This document shows positions 27,155 through 36,087 of a DNA stretch of 64,000 nucleotides, one piece after another. How positions within the stretch are numbered: position 1 is the stretch's first letter; every line of letters starts with the position of its first letter. The position numbers and the translations under genes are program-made. The notes below the pieces were generated by a model. That model was given only the letters and a program-made list of their open reading frames with translations, was not told the origin of the DNA and did not search any database. Origin of the DNA: Haloarchaeobius sp. FL176 (GTDB lineage: Archaea > Halobacteriota > Halobacteria > Halobacteriales > Natrialbaceae); contig NZ_JANJYH010000005.1 in assembly GCF_024609245.1 (NCBI RefSeq), positions 248,001 through 312,000 of the forward strand, given 5' to 3'.

Positions 27155-27245
27155 GGGTTCCGGTCCACTCGACCACGACCGGCATCCGTGACGGTTCCAT
27201 CGCGGTGGCTGGCCCCTCCGGTTCGCTCTTCGATGATCTCTCGGG

Positions 27246-27342
27246 CACTCGTTTTAAATTCTTGTCTTAAAAGTATTCAATCCATCAATCTTAGATAGAA
27301 ATTATTAATTGAATTTAATCTATTGGTCGATGACCGACGGAT
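27246..27342. promoter_or_regulatory. AT-rich upstream region with inverted repeat
   Basis: About 80 bp (from roughly 27250) are mostly A and T in an otherwise very GC-rich window. It holds several TATA-like stretches and the inverted repeat ATTAA-TTGAAT-TTAAT. GAATTTAATC sits about 27 nt before the ATG at 27343. It may be a regulated promoter or a remnant of foreign DNA. Confidence 0.4.
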
Positions 27343-27579
27343 ATGGCTGCGTATCTAAGTACCGCCGTGATGCTGCTCGGGCTCGTGGTTTCGCTCGGCT
27401 CCGGCTGGTACATCGCGAAGGGACCGTTCTTCGGGTTCGGCACACCCCCGTTACCCTCCATCCTGGCCGCGACGGGGCTCTTCGTCTTCGGTATCATCGT
27501 CTTCGGCTGGGGCCTGAGCAGTCGCATCGACGCCGGAAGCGGCGACGAGCGCGTCATCCCCGGCAACGAGAAAGTTTAG
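27343..27579 (+). CDS. Small two-helix membrane protein
   Basis: This is a 78-aa protein with two hydrophobic segments (about residues 5-25 and 40-60) separated by a Gly/Pro-rich loop (GPFFGFGTPPLP), then a short polar tail. It is preceded by the AT-rich promoter region and is probably leaderless. It converges on cetZ with a 4-nt overlap of stop codons. No family or function is recognised. Confidence 0.65.
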   Translation: MAAYLSTAVMLLGLVVSLGSGWYIAKGPFFGFGTPPLPSILAATGLFVFGIIVFGWGLSSRIDAGSGDERVIPGNEKV

Positions 27580-28739
27580 AACAGCGGCGTCAGCTCCTCG
27601 TCACCGTCGTCGAGGAGCGCCGCCAGGTTCGCGTCGGACTGCGAGCGTATCTCCTCTAAGTTCTCCATCGCCTCGATGGCGACCTGCTGGAGCCCCTTGA
27701 TGCGTGGCACGTCGGTCACGCCAGACAGCAGCACCACGCAGGCGACCGAGTGCTCGTCCGGGAGCGGGTAGTCCCCGCCGCGGATCTCCATCGAGCCGGT
27801 CTGCTCCTCCAGCCACCGCCGGCCGTGCTCGATGCCCTTCCGGTTGAGGTACTCCGGCGGCCCGGCCATGACGAGTAACCCCCGTTCCGTGCCGCCGAGT
27901 TCGCAGGGCAGCGTGAGACGGCCGAGGGCGGCCTTCCTGACGAGCGAGGTGATACGGTTCGTGGTGTCGGTCTCGTCCAGTCCCTTCTTCGAGAACCGGG
28001 AGAACAGGCCGCCCTTCTCGCGCTCGACGTGGTCGATGGCGTAGCCGATGGTCGAGACGCCGCCGCTGCCGAGCGTGTTGATTATCTCCGAGGCATCGAC
28101 GACTGACTCGCCGACAGCGCCGGCCTCGTCGACCTCGCCCGCGCCGAACAGCACCGCGAGCCGACGCACCAGCTCCTCGTTGATGTCCGCGTAGCCCTCG
28201 CCCAGTGACTCGCCGGTGTGTCGCCACGACTCGTTGTCGAAGACCATGAGGTTGTCCACCTCGCGGACGAACGTCTGGAACGACCGCGCCGCGTTCAGCG
28301 TGTACAGCCCGCCCTCGTCCGACCCCGGCAGAATGCCCAGCCCGTAGACGGGTTCGGCGTACAGTCGCTGCAGGTGCTTCGCCAGCACCGGCGCGCCGCC
28401 CGAGCCAGTGCCGCCGCCGAGCCCGGCGACGATCATGAACGCGTCGACCTCGTGGACCGGCACGTCGTCGAGCGCGGCCTGTATCTCCTCGACGTCTTCC
28501 TCGGTGACCTCCGCGCCGAGTTCGTTGTCCGCGCCGACGCCGTGTCCTTTCACCCTGGTCTGCCCGATGAGCACCTGCTCGTCCGTCGGGACGTGCTTCA
28601 GTCCACGGAGGTCAGCCGTCGCCGTGTTCACCGCGATGGCCGCGCGGACAGTCTTCCCCCGAGTCTGTCGGTCGAACTCGACGAACCGGTCGACGACCTT
28701 CCCGCCCGCCTGGCCGAAGCCGATCATCGCGAGCTTCAC
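27576..28739 (-). CDS. cetZ: CetZ, tubulin/FtsZ-superfamily cytoskeletal GTPase
   Basis: This 387-aa protein belongs to the haloarchaeal CetZ family that controls cell shape and motility, distinct from the division FtsZ proteins. It has the start MKLAMIGFGQAGGKVVDRF, the tubulin signature AGLGGGTGSGGAPV near residue 107, and N-terminal and C-terminal GTPase-domain layout with an acidic tail. GTG is the start by family alignment, preceded by GGGGTGGG as Shine-Dalgarno. No TATA box lies at leaderless distance from it; instead a box fits the mini-ORF that overlaps the GTG. The 3' end overlaps the small membrane gene by 4 nt. Confidence 0.92.
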   Translation of the reverse strand: MKLAMIGFGQAGGKVVDRFVEFDRQTRGKTVRAAIAVNTATADLRGLKHVPTDEQVLIGQTRVKGHGVGADNELGAEVTEEDVEEIQAALDDVPVHEVDAFMIVAGLGGGTGSGGAPVLAKHLQRLYAEPVYGLGILPGSDEGGLYTLNAARSFQTFVREVDNLMVFDNESWRHTGESLGEGYADINEELVRRLAVLFGAGEVDEAGAVGESVVDASEIINTLGSGGVSTIGYAIDHVEREKGGLFSRFSKKGLDETDTTNRITSLVRKAALGRLTLPCELGGTERGLLVMAGPPEYLNRKGIEHGRRWLEEQTGSMEIRGGDYPLPDEHSVACVVLLSGVTDVPRIKGLQQVAIEAMENLEEIRSQSDANLAALLDDGDEELTPLF

Positions 28740-28780
28740 TGCCGACCCACCCCGGCGAGTTGCGTCGGTACTGTACTCAT
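28736..28780 (-). CDS. putative 14-residue leader peptide upstream of cetZ
   Basis: The minus-strand mini-ORF MSTVPTQLAGVGRQ begins about 27-29 nt downstream of ATTTATC (plus 28806-28812), the right distance for a leaderless transcript. Its TGA overlaps the cetZ GTG (GTGA). The purine-rich GGGGTGGG used as cetZ ribosome binding site lies inside it. The layout is the same as at kdgK and at the PAS histidine kinase; translation is not shown. Confidence 0.45.
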   Translation of the reverse strand: MSTVPTQLAGVGRQ

Positions 28781-29042
28781 AGTGATCAGTTACGGTCCCC
28801 GAGGAGATAAATGCAGACGCCGGGCGAGAGTTCCGAGTGGAGCGTGTGGCGTGAGGGCTCCCTCGGCTGCCCTGGGTTCACACTTTTTGTAAACCCTCGC
28901 CACTACCAGTACGCGGGCCACGATGCAGCCGACAGGGGGTCCAGGGAGCGGCAGTCGGGGACACAACAGCATCCACCAGCCACACGCGAACACCGCACAC
29001 GGGACCCCGCCCCTTATCAACCGCCACGGCCCTACTGCAGGT
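28781..29042. other. divergent intergenic region between cetZ and the PIN-ATPase gene
   Basis: This is about 260 bp without a convincing gene. It holds the presumed promoter of the cetZ leader (ATTTATC, minus strand, 28806-28812) and that of the PIN-ATPase gene (CCTTATCAA, 29012-29020, about 27 nt before its ATG). A T-rich stretch ACACTTTTTGTAAACC lies near 28880-28895 with no assigned role. Confidence 0.6.
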
Positions 29043-30926
29043 ATGAACGTCGTACCGGACACGAGCGTGGTCGTCGACGGCCGCGTGTCCGCCAAGGTCG
29101 ACGACGGCGAGTACGAGGGGGCCACCATACAGGTCCCAGAAGCCGTCGTCGCGGAGCTGGAATCGCAGGCAAACGAGGGGTTCGACACGGGGTGGGACGG
29201 GCTGGAGGAGCTCCAGCGACTCGCCGACCTCGCCGACGCCGGGACCATCGAGCTGGCGTACGTCGGCGAGCGTCCCGACGCGGTCGAGCGCGGCCACGCC
29301 GGCGAGGGCGAGATCGACGCACTCATCCGCGACCTCGCCGCCGAGCTGGGCGCCACGTTCCTCACGAGCGACGTGGTCCAGGCCGAGGTCGCGAAGGCGA
29401 AGGGCCTCGACGTGGCGTTCGTCTCCGCCGAGGTCCGCGGCCAGACGGAGATCGACCGGCTGCAGGTACAGAACTACTTCGACGACGAGACGATGAGCGT
29501 CCACCTCAGGTCCGGCGCGGTGCCGATGGCAAAGCGCGGCGCCCTCGGCGAGATGCACTACGTCGAGGTCGCCGACGAGCCGCTCTCCGACGAGACGATG
29601 GACGAGTACGCCACCGAGGTCGTCAACGCCGCCAAGGAGTCCCGCGACGGCTTCCTCGAACTCTCCCGCAACGGCATGGACATCGTCCAGTTCCGGGACT
29701 ACCGCATCGCCGTCGCCCGGCCCCCGTTCTCGGACGGCATCGAGATAACCGCGGTCCGGCCCATCGCACAGACCGACATCGACGACTACGAGCACGCCGA
29801 CGAACTGCGCGAACGCCTGCTCGAACAGCAGCGCGGCGTCCTCATCTCCGGCGCGCCCGGAGCCGGGAAGTCCACGTTCGCACAGGCGGTCGCCCGGTTC
29901 ATCGCCGACAACGACTACTCCGTGAAGACGATGGAGAAGCCCCGTGACCTCCAGGTCGGCCCGGAGATAACGCAGTACACCGAGCTCGACGGCGAGATGG
30001 CCAACACCGCCGACGCCCTGCTGATGGTCCGGCCCGACTACACCATCTACGACGAGGTCAGGAAGACCGACGACTTCGAGGTGTTCGCGGACATGCGCCT
30101 CGCGGGCGTCGGCATGATCGGCGTCGTCCACGCCACCCGCGCCATCGACGCGCTCCAGCGGCTCGTCGGACGGGTCGAACTCGGCATGATTCCTCAGGTC
30201 GTCGACACCGTCGTCTACATCGAGGCCGGGCAGATCGCGAAGGTGTACGACGTCCAGACCGAGGTGAAGGTGCCATCCGGCCTCACCGCCGAGGACCTCG
30301 CCCGCCCCGTCATCCAGATCACCGACTTCGAGACGGGACGCCCGGAGTACGAGATCTACACGTTCAACCGGCAGGTCGTCACCGTTCCGCTCACCGACGA
30401 CGAGGGGAGCAGCGACTCCGGCGTCGACCGCATCGCGAAACAGGAGATCGAACGGGAGATACGCTCCATCGCCCGCGGCCACGTCTCGGTCGAGCTGAAG
30501 GGCCAGGACACCGCGGTCGTCTACGTCGACGACGACGACATCTCCGCGGTCATCGGGAAGGGCGGCGGTCGCATCACCGACGTCGAGGACCGCCTCGGCA
30601 TCGACATCGACGTGCGCACCCACGACGAGAACCCGAACTACCGGACCGGGTCGAGCGGCGGGTCCACCGGCGGCGGCGGTGGCGGCGGCGGTGGCGGCGG
30701 AGACAAGGGCCAGCTCGTCACGCCCGAGATCACCTCGCGGCACGTCATCGTACCGGTCGATGGACACACCGGCGAGACGGTCGAGGTCCGTGCTGGCGGC
30801 GAGTACCTGTTCACCGCCACGGTCGGTCGTGGCGGGGAAGTGCAGGTCTCACGTGGGTCCGGCATCGCCGAGGAGCTGGAGCAGGCCATCGACCGGAAGC
30901 AGACCATCACCGTGCACACGGCCTGA
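29043..30926 (+). CDS. PIN domain - ATPase - KH protein (archaeal PINA type)
   Basis: This 627-aa protein starts with a PIN nuclease-like domain (about residues 1-135: VVPDTSVVVDG and GEGEIDALIRDLA acidic residues), then a PilT/VirB11-type ATPase with Walker A GAPGAGKST at 270-278. A KH domain with AVIGKGGGRI lies near residue 503. An uninterrupted Gly tract of 11 follows at about 544-554, and a beta-rich TRAM-like tail ends the protein. Sulfolobus PINA is a hexameric Holliday-junction helicase/nuclease partner, so a DNA repair role is plausible; RNA binding through KH is also possible. A TATA-like TTATCAA supports the leaderless start at 29043. Confidence 0.87.
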   Translation: MNVVPDTSVVVDGRVSAKVDDGEYEGATIQVPEAVVAELESQANEGFDTGWDGLEELQRLADLADAGTIELAYVGERPDAVERGHAGEGEIDALIRDLAAELGATFLTSDVVQAEVAKAKGLDVAFVSAEVRGQTEIDRLQVQNYFDDETMSVHLRSGAVPMAKRGALGEMHYVEVADEPLSDETMDEYATEVVNAAKESRDGFLELSRNGMDIVQFRDYRIAVARPPFSDGIEITAVRPIAQTDIDDYEHADELRERLLEQQRGVLISGAPGAGKSTFAQAVARFIADNDYSVKTMEKPRDLQVGPEITQYTELDGEMANTADALLMVRPDYTIYDEVRKTDDFEVFADMRLAGVGMIGVVHATRAIDALQRLVGRVELGMIPQVVDTVVYIEAGQIAKVYDVQTEVKVPSGLTAEDLARPVIQITDFETGRPEYEIYTFNRQVVTVPLTDDEGSSDSGVDRIAKQEIEREIRSIARGHVSVELKGQDTAVVYVDDDDISAVIGKGGGRITDVEDRLGIDIDVRTHDENPNYRTGSSGGSTGGGGGGGGGGGDKGQLVTPEITSRHVIVPVDGHTGETVEVRAGGEYLFTATVGRGGEVQVSRGSGIAEELEQAIDRKQTITVHTA

Positions 30927-31113
30927 AATAGGCCAGAGACGCGGGTTTCGGGATGCTTCTATGACGACCACCGCGGGGCGCGCTCCCTCAGGTCGCTGCG
31001 TTGGCAGGGCGCTTCCGTTCGACTCTGCGAATCACTCTCTGCTCGTTCCGATCCGTGTACCGCTCACCAGCACGTGCCACGTCGGAACACCGGCGGTCGG
31101 TTCGACCGGGAAC

Positions 31114-32478
31114 TCAGCCCTCCACGGCGTCGAGCAGTGCCAACACACGCTCGGACAGCGTCCCCGCATCCGGAGCCACTAGTTTGCACATCGACTCCTT
31201 CCCGTGGGCACCGTAATCGAGGACGGCGACGGGGGTCTCGTCGGCCGCGCCGAACGTCGACCGGCCGGCCCAGTCCATCGTGCTCGCGTCGGCGGGCTCC
31301 TCGCTGCGGTCGTAGGTAGCGCTGGGCCAGCCGAGAGCGTCGACGGCAGCCTCGACCGACTCGTCGAACCGGCAGTTGCAGGCGAAGCGGAGGGCCGGGT
31401 CGTACTCGCGGGCCGAGAACAGGAACCGGGCGACGTGGCTGGACGCACCGAAACGCACGCCACCGGTGGCACGGACCCCGTCGTGGACGCTGGCGAGGCG
31501 GCCGTCGACGGCGACGGTCTCGTCGACAGACTCGGCGGACGGGAGCGCGCCGACGACGTTGGTGCCGACCTCGGGAATGAGGGCGCTGGCGTCGGCGGCG
31601 ACGAGGTCGTCGACGACGCGCTCGACGCCGGCGATGGTCTCGCGGGCGGCGGCCTCGTTCCGAAGCGCGACGTGGTGGTTCACCGCGCCGTTCGTCCCGA
31701 CGTCGGCGTGGTAGCGGATGGCCCGCGCGACGAAGTCGACGGCGGCCTCGACGGCGTCAACGAGGTCGTCGCCGGTGGCGAGGTTGGCGGCGACGGCGGC
31801 CGAGAGCGTACAGCCGGAGCCGTGGGTCGCGGCGTCGGCGACGCGCGGGTGCTCGAAGACGGCCGAGCTGTCGGCGGTGACGAGCACGTCGACGACGCCG
31901 TCGGTGTCGATGTGGCCGCCCTTGACGAGTGCTGCGTCGGCGCCCATCGCGACGAGGTCGGCACCGGCGTTGCGGGCGCTCTCTACGTCAGTCGGCTCCG
32001 TTCCGGTGAGCACGGCGGCCTCGTCGGCGTTGGGCGTGACGAGCGTCGCGTCCGCGACGAGGTCCTCGTAGGCCGACTCGGCCTCGCGGTCGAGCAGGCG
32101 GTCGCCGGAGGTCGCGACCATCACGGGGTCGACGACGACGGGCAGGTCGGCCGAAGCGAGGCGCTCGTGGACGGTCTCGACGACGGGTGCGGTGGCGAGC
32201 ATCCCCGTCTTCGCCGCCCGGACGTCGAAGTCGTCGAGGACGGCGTCGACCTGTGCGGCGACCTCGTCGGGCGGGAGGACGTGCGTCGAGTCGACCCCGC
32301 GGGTGTGCTGTGCCGTGACGCTCGTCACCGCGCTGGTGCCCCACGCGCCGTGTGCGCCCATCGTCGCGAGGTCCGCCTGGATGCCGGCGCCGCCGCCGGA
32401 GTCGCTTCCGGCGACCGTCAGTGCGACGGGCCTGGCGTCGGCTGCCGGCCGTCGCTCGCGGGTCGTGTCGTTGTCCAT
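31114..32478 (-). CDS. thiDN: Bifunctional HMP(-P) kinase / thiamine-phosphate synthase (ThiD-ThiN)
   Basis: This 454-aa fusion covers two consecutive thiamine steps. Residues about 1-260 are ThiD ([37 protein letters not shown] and GSGCTLSAA), phosphorylating hydroxymethylpyrimidine. Residues about 275-450 are ThiN ([28 protein letters not shown]), which joins HMP-PP and thiazole phosphate in archaea lacking ThiE. The start at 32478 is chosen because the TATA-like ATTTGTA (minus, 32501-32507) sits about 26 nt upstream; a farther ATG at 32505 falls inside that box. ThiR, encoded 2.5 kb away, is a likely regulator. Confidence 0.93.
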   Translation of the reverse strand: MDNDTTRERRPAADARPVALTVAGSDSGGGAGIQADLATMGAHGAWGTSAVTSVTAQHTRGVDSTHVLPPDEVAAQVDAVLDDFDVRAAKTGMLATAPVVETVHERLASADLPVVVDPVMVATSGDRLLDREAESAYEDLVADATLVTPNADEAAVLTGTEPTDVESARNAGADLVAMGADAALVKGGHIDTDGVVDVLVTADSSAVFEHPRVADAATHGSGCTLSAAVAANLATGDDLVDAVEAAVDFVARAIRYHADVGTNGAVNHHVALRNEAAARETIAGVERVVDDLVAADASALIPEVGTNVVGALPSAESVDETVAVDGRLASVHDGVRATGGVRFGASSHVARFLFSAREYDPALRFACNCRFDESVEAAVDALGWPSATYDRSEEPADASTMDWAGRSTFGAADETPVAVLDYGAHGKESMCKLVAPDAGTLSERVLALLDAVEG

Positions 32479-32576
32479 ACCGAGATGTATTAGCTGGTAG
32501 TACAAATCGGTGGTGGACTATCGGGCGAGCCGGTGCTGCCGCTCCGTGTATGTACGACGCGGTCACGAGAACGGCC

Positions 32577-32960
32577 TCAGCGCGAGCTCTCGGCGGTCCC
32601 TGCGCGGTAGCCAGCGCGGAACTCCCGAACGACGCTGCCGATGATGCTGCCGAAGACGATGGCCATGAGGACGCTCGCGAAGCCGACCGACCACACCTCG
32701 TTGACGCCGCCGCGCGCGTAGCCAGCCATGACGGCGGCCAGCGCACCCATACCGGCGATGCCGGCGAAGCCGAGGCGGACCTCCGAACCGGTCCGCATCG
32801 CGACGACGTGCTGGGGGACGGCGACGCCGACGAAGGCGTAGATGGCGACGCCGAGGGGCGTCCGGGCGAACACCGTCGGCTGGCCCGTCGCGAGCGTCGT
32901 CCCCCCGGTCAGGAGGACGGCGACCGCGAGGCTCGCGACGACGATGCGACGCTCGTTCAT
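32577..32960 (-). CDS. Small four-helix membrane protein
   Basis: This is a 127-aa hydrophobic protein with about four helices (near residues 7-25, 35-55, 66-82 and 88-110) and a polar C-terminus. Its ATG lies about 27 nt from the clear TATA box CCTATAACG (minus strand, 32983-32991). It precedes thiDN on the same strand with about 100 bp between, and thiDN has its own promoter. No family or function is recognised. Confidence 0.65.
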   Translation of the reverse strand: MNERRIVVASLAVAVLLTGGTTLATGQPTVFARTPLGVAIYAFVGVAVPQHVVAMRTGSEVRLGFAGIAGMGALAAVMAGYARGGVNEVWSVGFASVLMAIVFGSIIGSVVREFRAGYRAGTAESSR

Positions 32961-33073
32961 GCGCGGCGGTTCGACACGTCCCGTTATAGGCTTTTCCCGC
33001 CGGATGAGAAGAATATCCGGGTGGTACCACTGAGTGAAAACACTCTTGTCCGTGTGGTAGCGACTCCGGGCAC

Positions 33074-34417
33074 ATGGAACTCGGGGCACGCATTCGTTCG
33101 ATGGGACCGACGTGGCTGGCCGGGGCGATCGCCGCCGGCCCGGCCACGATGGCGAGTCTGCTCGGTGCGGGCGCGGGCTACGGCTACGAGCTACTGTGGG
33201 TGGTCCTGCTCTCCGCGGTACTCGGCGCGACCGCACAGTACCTCGCGGCGCGGCTGGGCGTCCTGACCGGCGAGGGGCTGGTCTCGACGGTCGAGGCGAG
33301 CCTGGGCAACTGGTGGGCGTGGCTGCTCGTCGTCGACGTGGTGCTCGCGGCGGGGCTCGCACAGCTGGTCATCATGAAGACCGTCGCCGACGTGACCGAG
33401 ATGGCGACCGGCGTCGATGCGGCCGTCTGGGGCGTCGTCTGGGCGGTCGTGCTCGCGGTCGGCCTCGTCGGCGGCGGCTACCGGGTGGCCGAGCTGGGCG
33501 CGAAACTCGTCGTCTCGCTCGTCGTGCTGGCGTTCGTCGGTTCGCTGTTCGTGGTGCCGGTCGACCTCGGCGCGGCGGCGGGCGGGACGGTGCCCTCGCT
33601 CCCGACCGCCGACACCGCCCTCGTCGCCGCGGGCATCCTCGGCGGCGCCGTCCACGTCACGCTCGTCACGATGCAGAGCTACACGATGCAGGAACGCGGC
33701 TGGACCCGCGAGGACTGGGAGCTCGCGCGCTTCGACGTCGTCGTCTCCATGGGCGTCGCCTTCGGCGTCTACTCGCTGGCAATCTTCCTCGTCGCCGCGA
33801 GCGTCTTCCACCAGGGGCCGGTCCCGCTCGGTGACCTGACGACGACCCGGGCCGCGACCGCGCTCGGGCCCGCCGTCGGCGGGCTCGCGGAGTCGCTGTT
33901 CCTCGCCGGCCTGGTCGGCGCGGCCGTCTCGACGCTCGGCGGGAACACGACCGTGCCGCCGTATGCCCTGGCGGACAAGCTCGGCTGGGACCACGACGAC
34001 AACCGCTACCGGGCCGCCGTCGCCGTCACCGCCCTGGCATCCGCCCTCGGCCCGGCGCTCGGCGGGAACGTCCTCGAACTGCTCGTGCTCGTGCTCGCGT
34101 TCGGGCTCGTCGGGACCCCCTTCGCCATCGCGCTCGTGCTCTACCTGCTGCACGACCCCGACACGGTCCCGGAGCGCCCGCCGGTCGTCGCGAGCGTCGG
34201 CGGCGTCGTTCTGCTCGCCGTGACGAGCGTCTCCGCCGGCTCGTGGCTCCGGTCGACGCTCGCGCCGTACGCGAGCGACCCCCTCGGACTGCTCGGGGCC
34301 CCCAAGACGCTGCTCGCCGGCGTCTTCGCGGTGGTTCTGGCGCTGGCGGCGCTCGCGCTCGGGGCGCGGTTCGTCCGCGAGCGCGCGACCGGCCGGACAC
34401 GGGCGAGCGACGCGTGA
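33074..34417 (+). CDS. Nramp-like membrane transporter lacking the metal-binding motifs
   Basis: This is a 447-aa protein with about 11 membrane helices and the LeuT/Nramp inverted-repeat look. The first helix carries AAGPATMASLLGAGAGYGYELLW, which aligns with the Nramp DPGNIA segment. The metal-binding Asp and Asn are replaced by Gly22 and Thr25. In the sixth helix, GAVHVTLVTMQSY, the canonical MPH metal motif is absent. It may carry a different ion or substrate than Mn or Fe. It begins about 27 nt after ACACTCTTG. Its stop overlaps the next gene's GTG (GTGA), indicating coupled translation. Confidence 0.72.
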   Translation: MELGARIRSMGPTWLAGAIAAGPATMASLLGAGAGYGYELLWVVLLSAVLGATAQYLAARLGVLTGEGLVSTVEASLGNWWAWLLVVDVVLAAGLAQLVIMKTVADVTEMATGVDAAVWGVVWAVVLAVGLVGGGYRVAELGAKLVVSLVVLAFVGSLFVVPVDLGAAAGGTVPSLPTADTALVAAGILGGAVHVTLVTMQSYTMQERGWTREDWELARFDVVVSMGVAFGVYSLAIFLVAASVFHQGPVPLGDLTTTRAATALGPAVGGLAESLFLAGLVGAAVSTLGGNTTVPPYALADKLGWDHDDNRYRAAVAVTALASALGPALGGNVLELLVLVLAFGLVGTPFAIALVLYLLHDPDTVPERPPVVASVGGVVLLAVTSVSAGSWLRSTLAPYASDPLGLLGAPKTLLAGVFAVVLALAALALGARFVRERATGRTRASDA

Positions 34418-34986
34418 CGCCGCCCGCCCCTCTCGCCGGCGCGGAGCCGCTCCCCGTCGAATCGGGGCGCCATCTCGTCGTCGGCCCGTCGAACAGTGGC
34501 AAGACCCGGACGACCGCCGCGACGCTCGCACGCTGGGTCGACGACCGGGGACCGGACGGCGTCGTCGTCCTCGACTTCGCGCCGGCGGTCGAGCGCGACG
34601 GCCGGCTGCTCGGCGGACGGCTCGACCGATTCTACCGGCCGCCGGACGACTGCTGGTACGGCGTACTCGACGCACACGCACCGCGGACCGACAGCCGTGA
34701 CGGGGAGGAGGCGCTCGCGCTCGCCCGCTCGAACGCCGAGCGCGCCCGAACGCTCCTCGCCGCCGCACCGTCACCGCGGGCCGTCTTCGTCAACGACGCG
34801 ACCATCCCGTCACAGGCCGACGGCGACCCGGCGCCGCTGCTCGACGTCTGTGCAGGTGCCGACCTCGCCGTCGTCAACGCCTTCGAGAGCGACGAGCTCG
34901 GGACCGAGGACGTGGTGTCGCGGAACGAACGCGCGGCGCTCGACGGACTGGAGAACTGGGCCGACGAACGGCACCGGCTCGGCTGA
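34414..34986 (+). CDS. Small P-loop NTPase, function unknown
   Basis: This is a 190-aa soluble protein with Walker A GPSNSGKT (about residues 24-31) and a possible Walker B GVVVLDFAP. The remainder is Asp/Arg/Ala-rich and without a recognised domain. GTG is the start, overlapping the Nramp-like stop by 4 nt, so it is probably made with that transporter. A role in assembling or energising the carrier is possible but there is no sequence evidence. Its stop is directly adjacent to the convergent thiR stop. Confidence 0.65.
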   Translation: MTPPAPLAGAEPLPVESGRHLVVGPSNSGKTRTTAATLARWVDDRGPDGVVVLDFAPAVERDGRLLGGRLDRFYRPPDDCWYGVLDAHAPRTDSRDGEEALALARSNAERARTLLAAAPSPRAVFVNDATIPSQADGDPAPLLDVCAGADLAVVNAFESDELGTEDVVSRNERAALDGLENWADERHRLG

Positions 34987-35907
34987 TTATCCCTCGACCG
35001 CGGCACACAGGTCGACGGCGACCGAGACCGCGTCGGCCGCGTCGGCACCGAGCACGTACAGGATGGGCTCGACGCCGTAGTCGCCGTCGTGGTAGGCGAC
35101 CCTGGGGACGCCCGCCGCGTCGAAGCGCTCGCGCAGGTGCGCGTCGCGGTCCTCGTAGCCCGCGTCGAACTCCAGGGGTTCGTAGCCGGCATCGCGCGCG
35201 GCGGCGAGCAGCGCCTCGGAGGTCTTCAGGTTCACCGCACCCCGTACCGCCGGGTCGGTCGCGTTCGCGGCGAGCACCAGCCCGGCGACGTGCTGTGACG
35301 CGCCGAACTCCGGGTTTCCGGGGACGTTGAGGCGGCCCTGGACGGCGTGGAGCCGGCCCGGGACCGCTGCGACGTCACCGCCCTCGTCGGCCTCCGGTAG
35401 CGCCATCGCCACGTTCGTCCCGACGTTCGGCACGTGGTCGACGACGGCGGGGACACCCGCCAGCCGGCGGACCGCCTCCCGCACGTTGTCGAGCACCGCG
35501 CGCTCGTCGAGGACGCCGCTGTCCGGCCCACGGACACAGAGGTCACAGCCCACGCCGCGGAGCGCGGGCATCACGTCCTCGTGGACTGCACAGATGGGCC
35601 CGCGGTCCTCGAACTCCTCGACGAGCGCCAGGAGATCGGAGAGCGCCTCGTAGTGGTCCATCTCGCCCTCGGCGAGCCCCTCCCCGATGCGCTCGACGGT
35701 CGCGACCATGCGTGCATCCTCGCTGAATCGGTCCTCGACGGTCACCTCGCCGCTTCGGTACTTACTGACCGCGGCCTGGGTGACCCCCAGATGGCCGGCG
35801 ATCTCCCGCTGCGTCAACCCCCGGTTCGCGAGGTCGTCGACGAGCATCGCCCGCGCCGTCGGCAGGAACCGCTCGACGACGATCTCGCTCGGCAGCACCA
35901 CTGGCAT
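34987..35907 (-). CDS. thiR: ThiR-type transcriptional regulator (HTH-ThiN)
   Basis: This 306-aa protein has an N-terminal helix-turn-helix (LTQREIAGHLGVTQAAVSKY, residues 31-50) fused to a ThiN domain (about 115-300; VPNVGTNVAMALPEA, FGASQHVAGLVLAANA). It matches archaeal ThiR, a repressor of thiamine genes that senses thiamine phosphates through its ThiN domain. A cysteine-bearing segment, CDLCVRG, lies near residue 123. The TATA-like ACTTAACAC (35930-35937, minus) is about 27 nt upstream. Target sites cannot be identified by eye, but thiDN in the same window is the obvious candidate. Confidence 0.86.
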   Translation of the reverse strand: MPVVLPSEIVVERFLPTARAMLVDDLANRGLTQREIAGHLGVTQAAVSKYRSGEVTVEDRFSEDARMVATVERIGEGLAEGEMDHYEALSDLLALVEEFEDRGPICAVHEDVMPALRGVGCDLCVRGPDSGVLDERAVLDNVREAVRRLAGVPAVVDHVPNVGTNVAMALPEADEGGDVAAVPGRLHAVQGRLNVPGNPEFGASQHVAGLVLAANATDPAVRGAVNLKTSEALLAAARDAGYEPLEFDAGYEDRDAHLRERFDAAGVPRVAYHDGDYGVEPILYVLGADAADAVSVAVDLCAAVEG

Positions 35908-36087
35908 GGACGCGGGTTCGCCTCCCGTCGTGTTAAGTTGTGGCCGTAACCGGTGGTGCGGGACCGGTCCACCGTTTCATTGCCGGCGTGGGCTGCTGGA
36001 CGGCCTGGGCCTACAGGGCTGCCGCTCTCGACAGGCGGCGCTCACGGTCGAACACGCGAAAAAGACCGCAGCGAGACGAGACCGGAG

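Noticed and set aside
30930-31113. A small inverted repeat, CGGTCG-GTT-CGACCG, between the PIN-ATPase and thiDN genes as a terminator
   Set aside because: There is no T-tract and the stem is only 6 bp. Such repeats are common by chance at this GC content.
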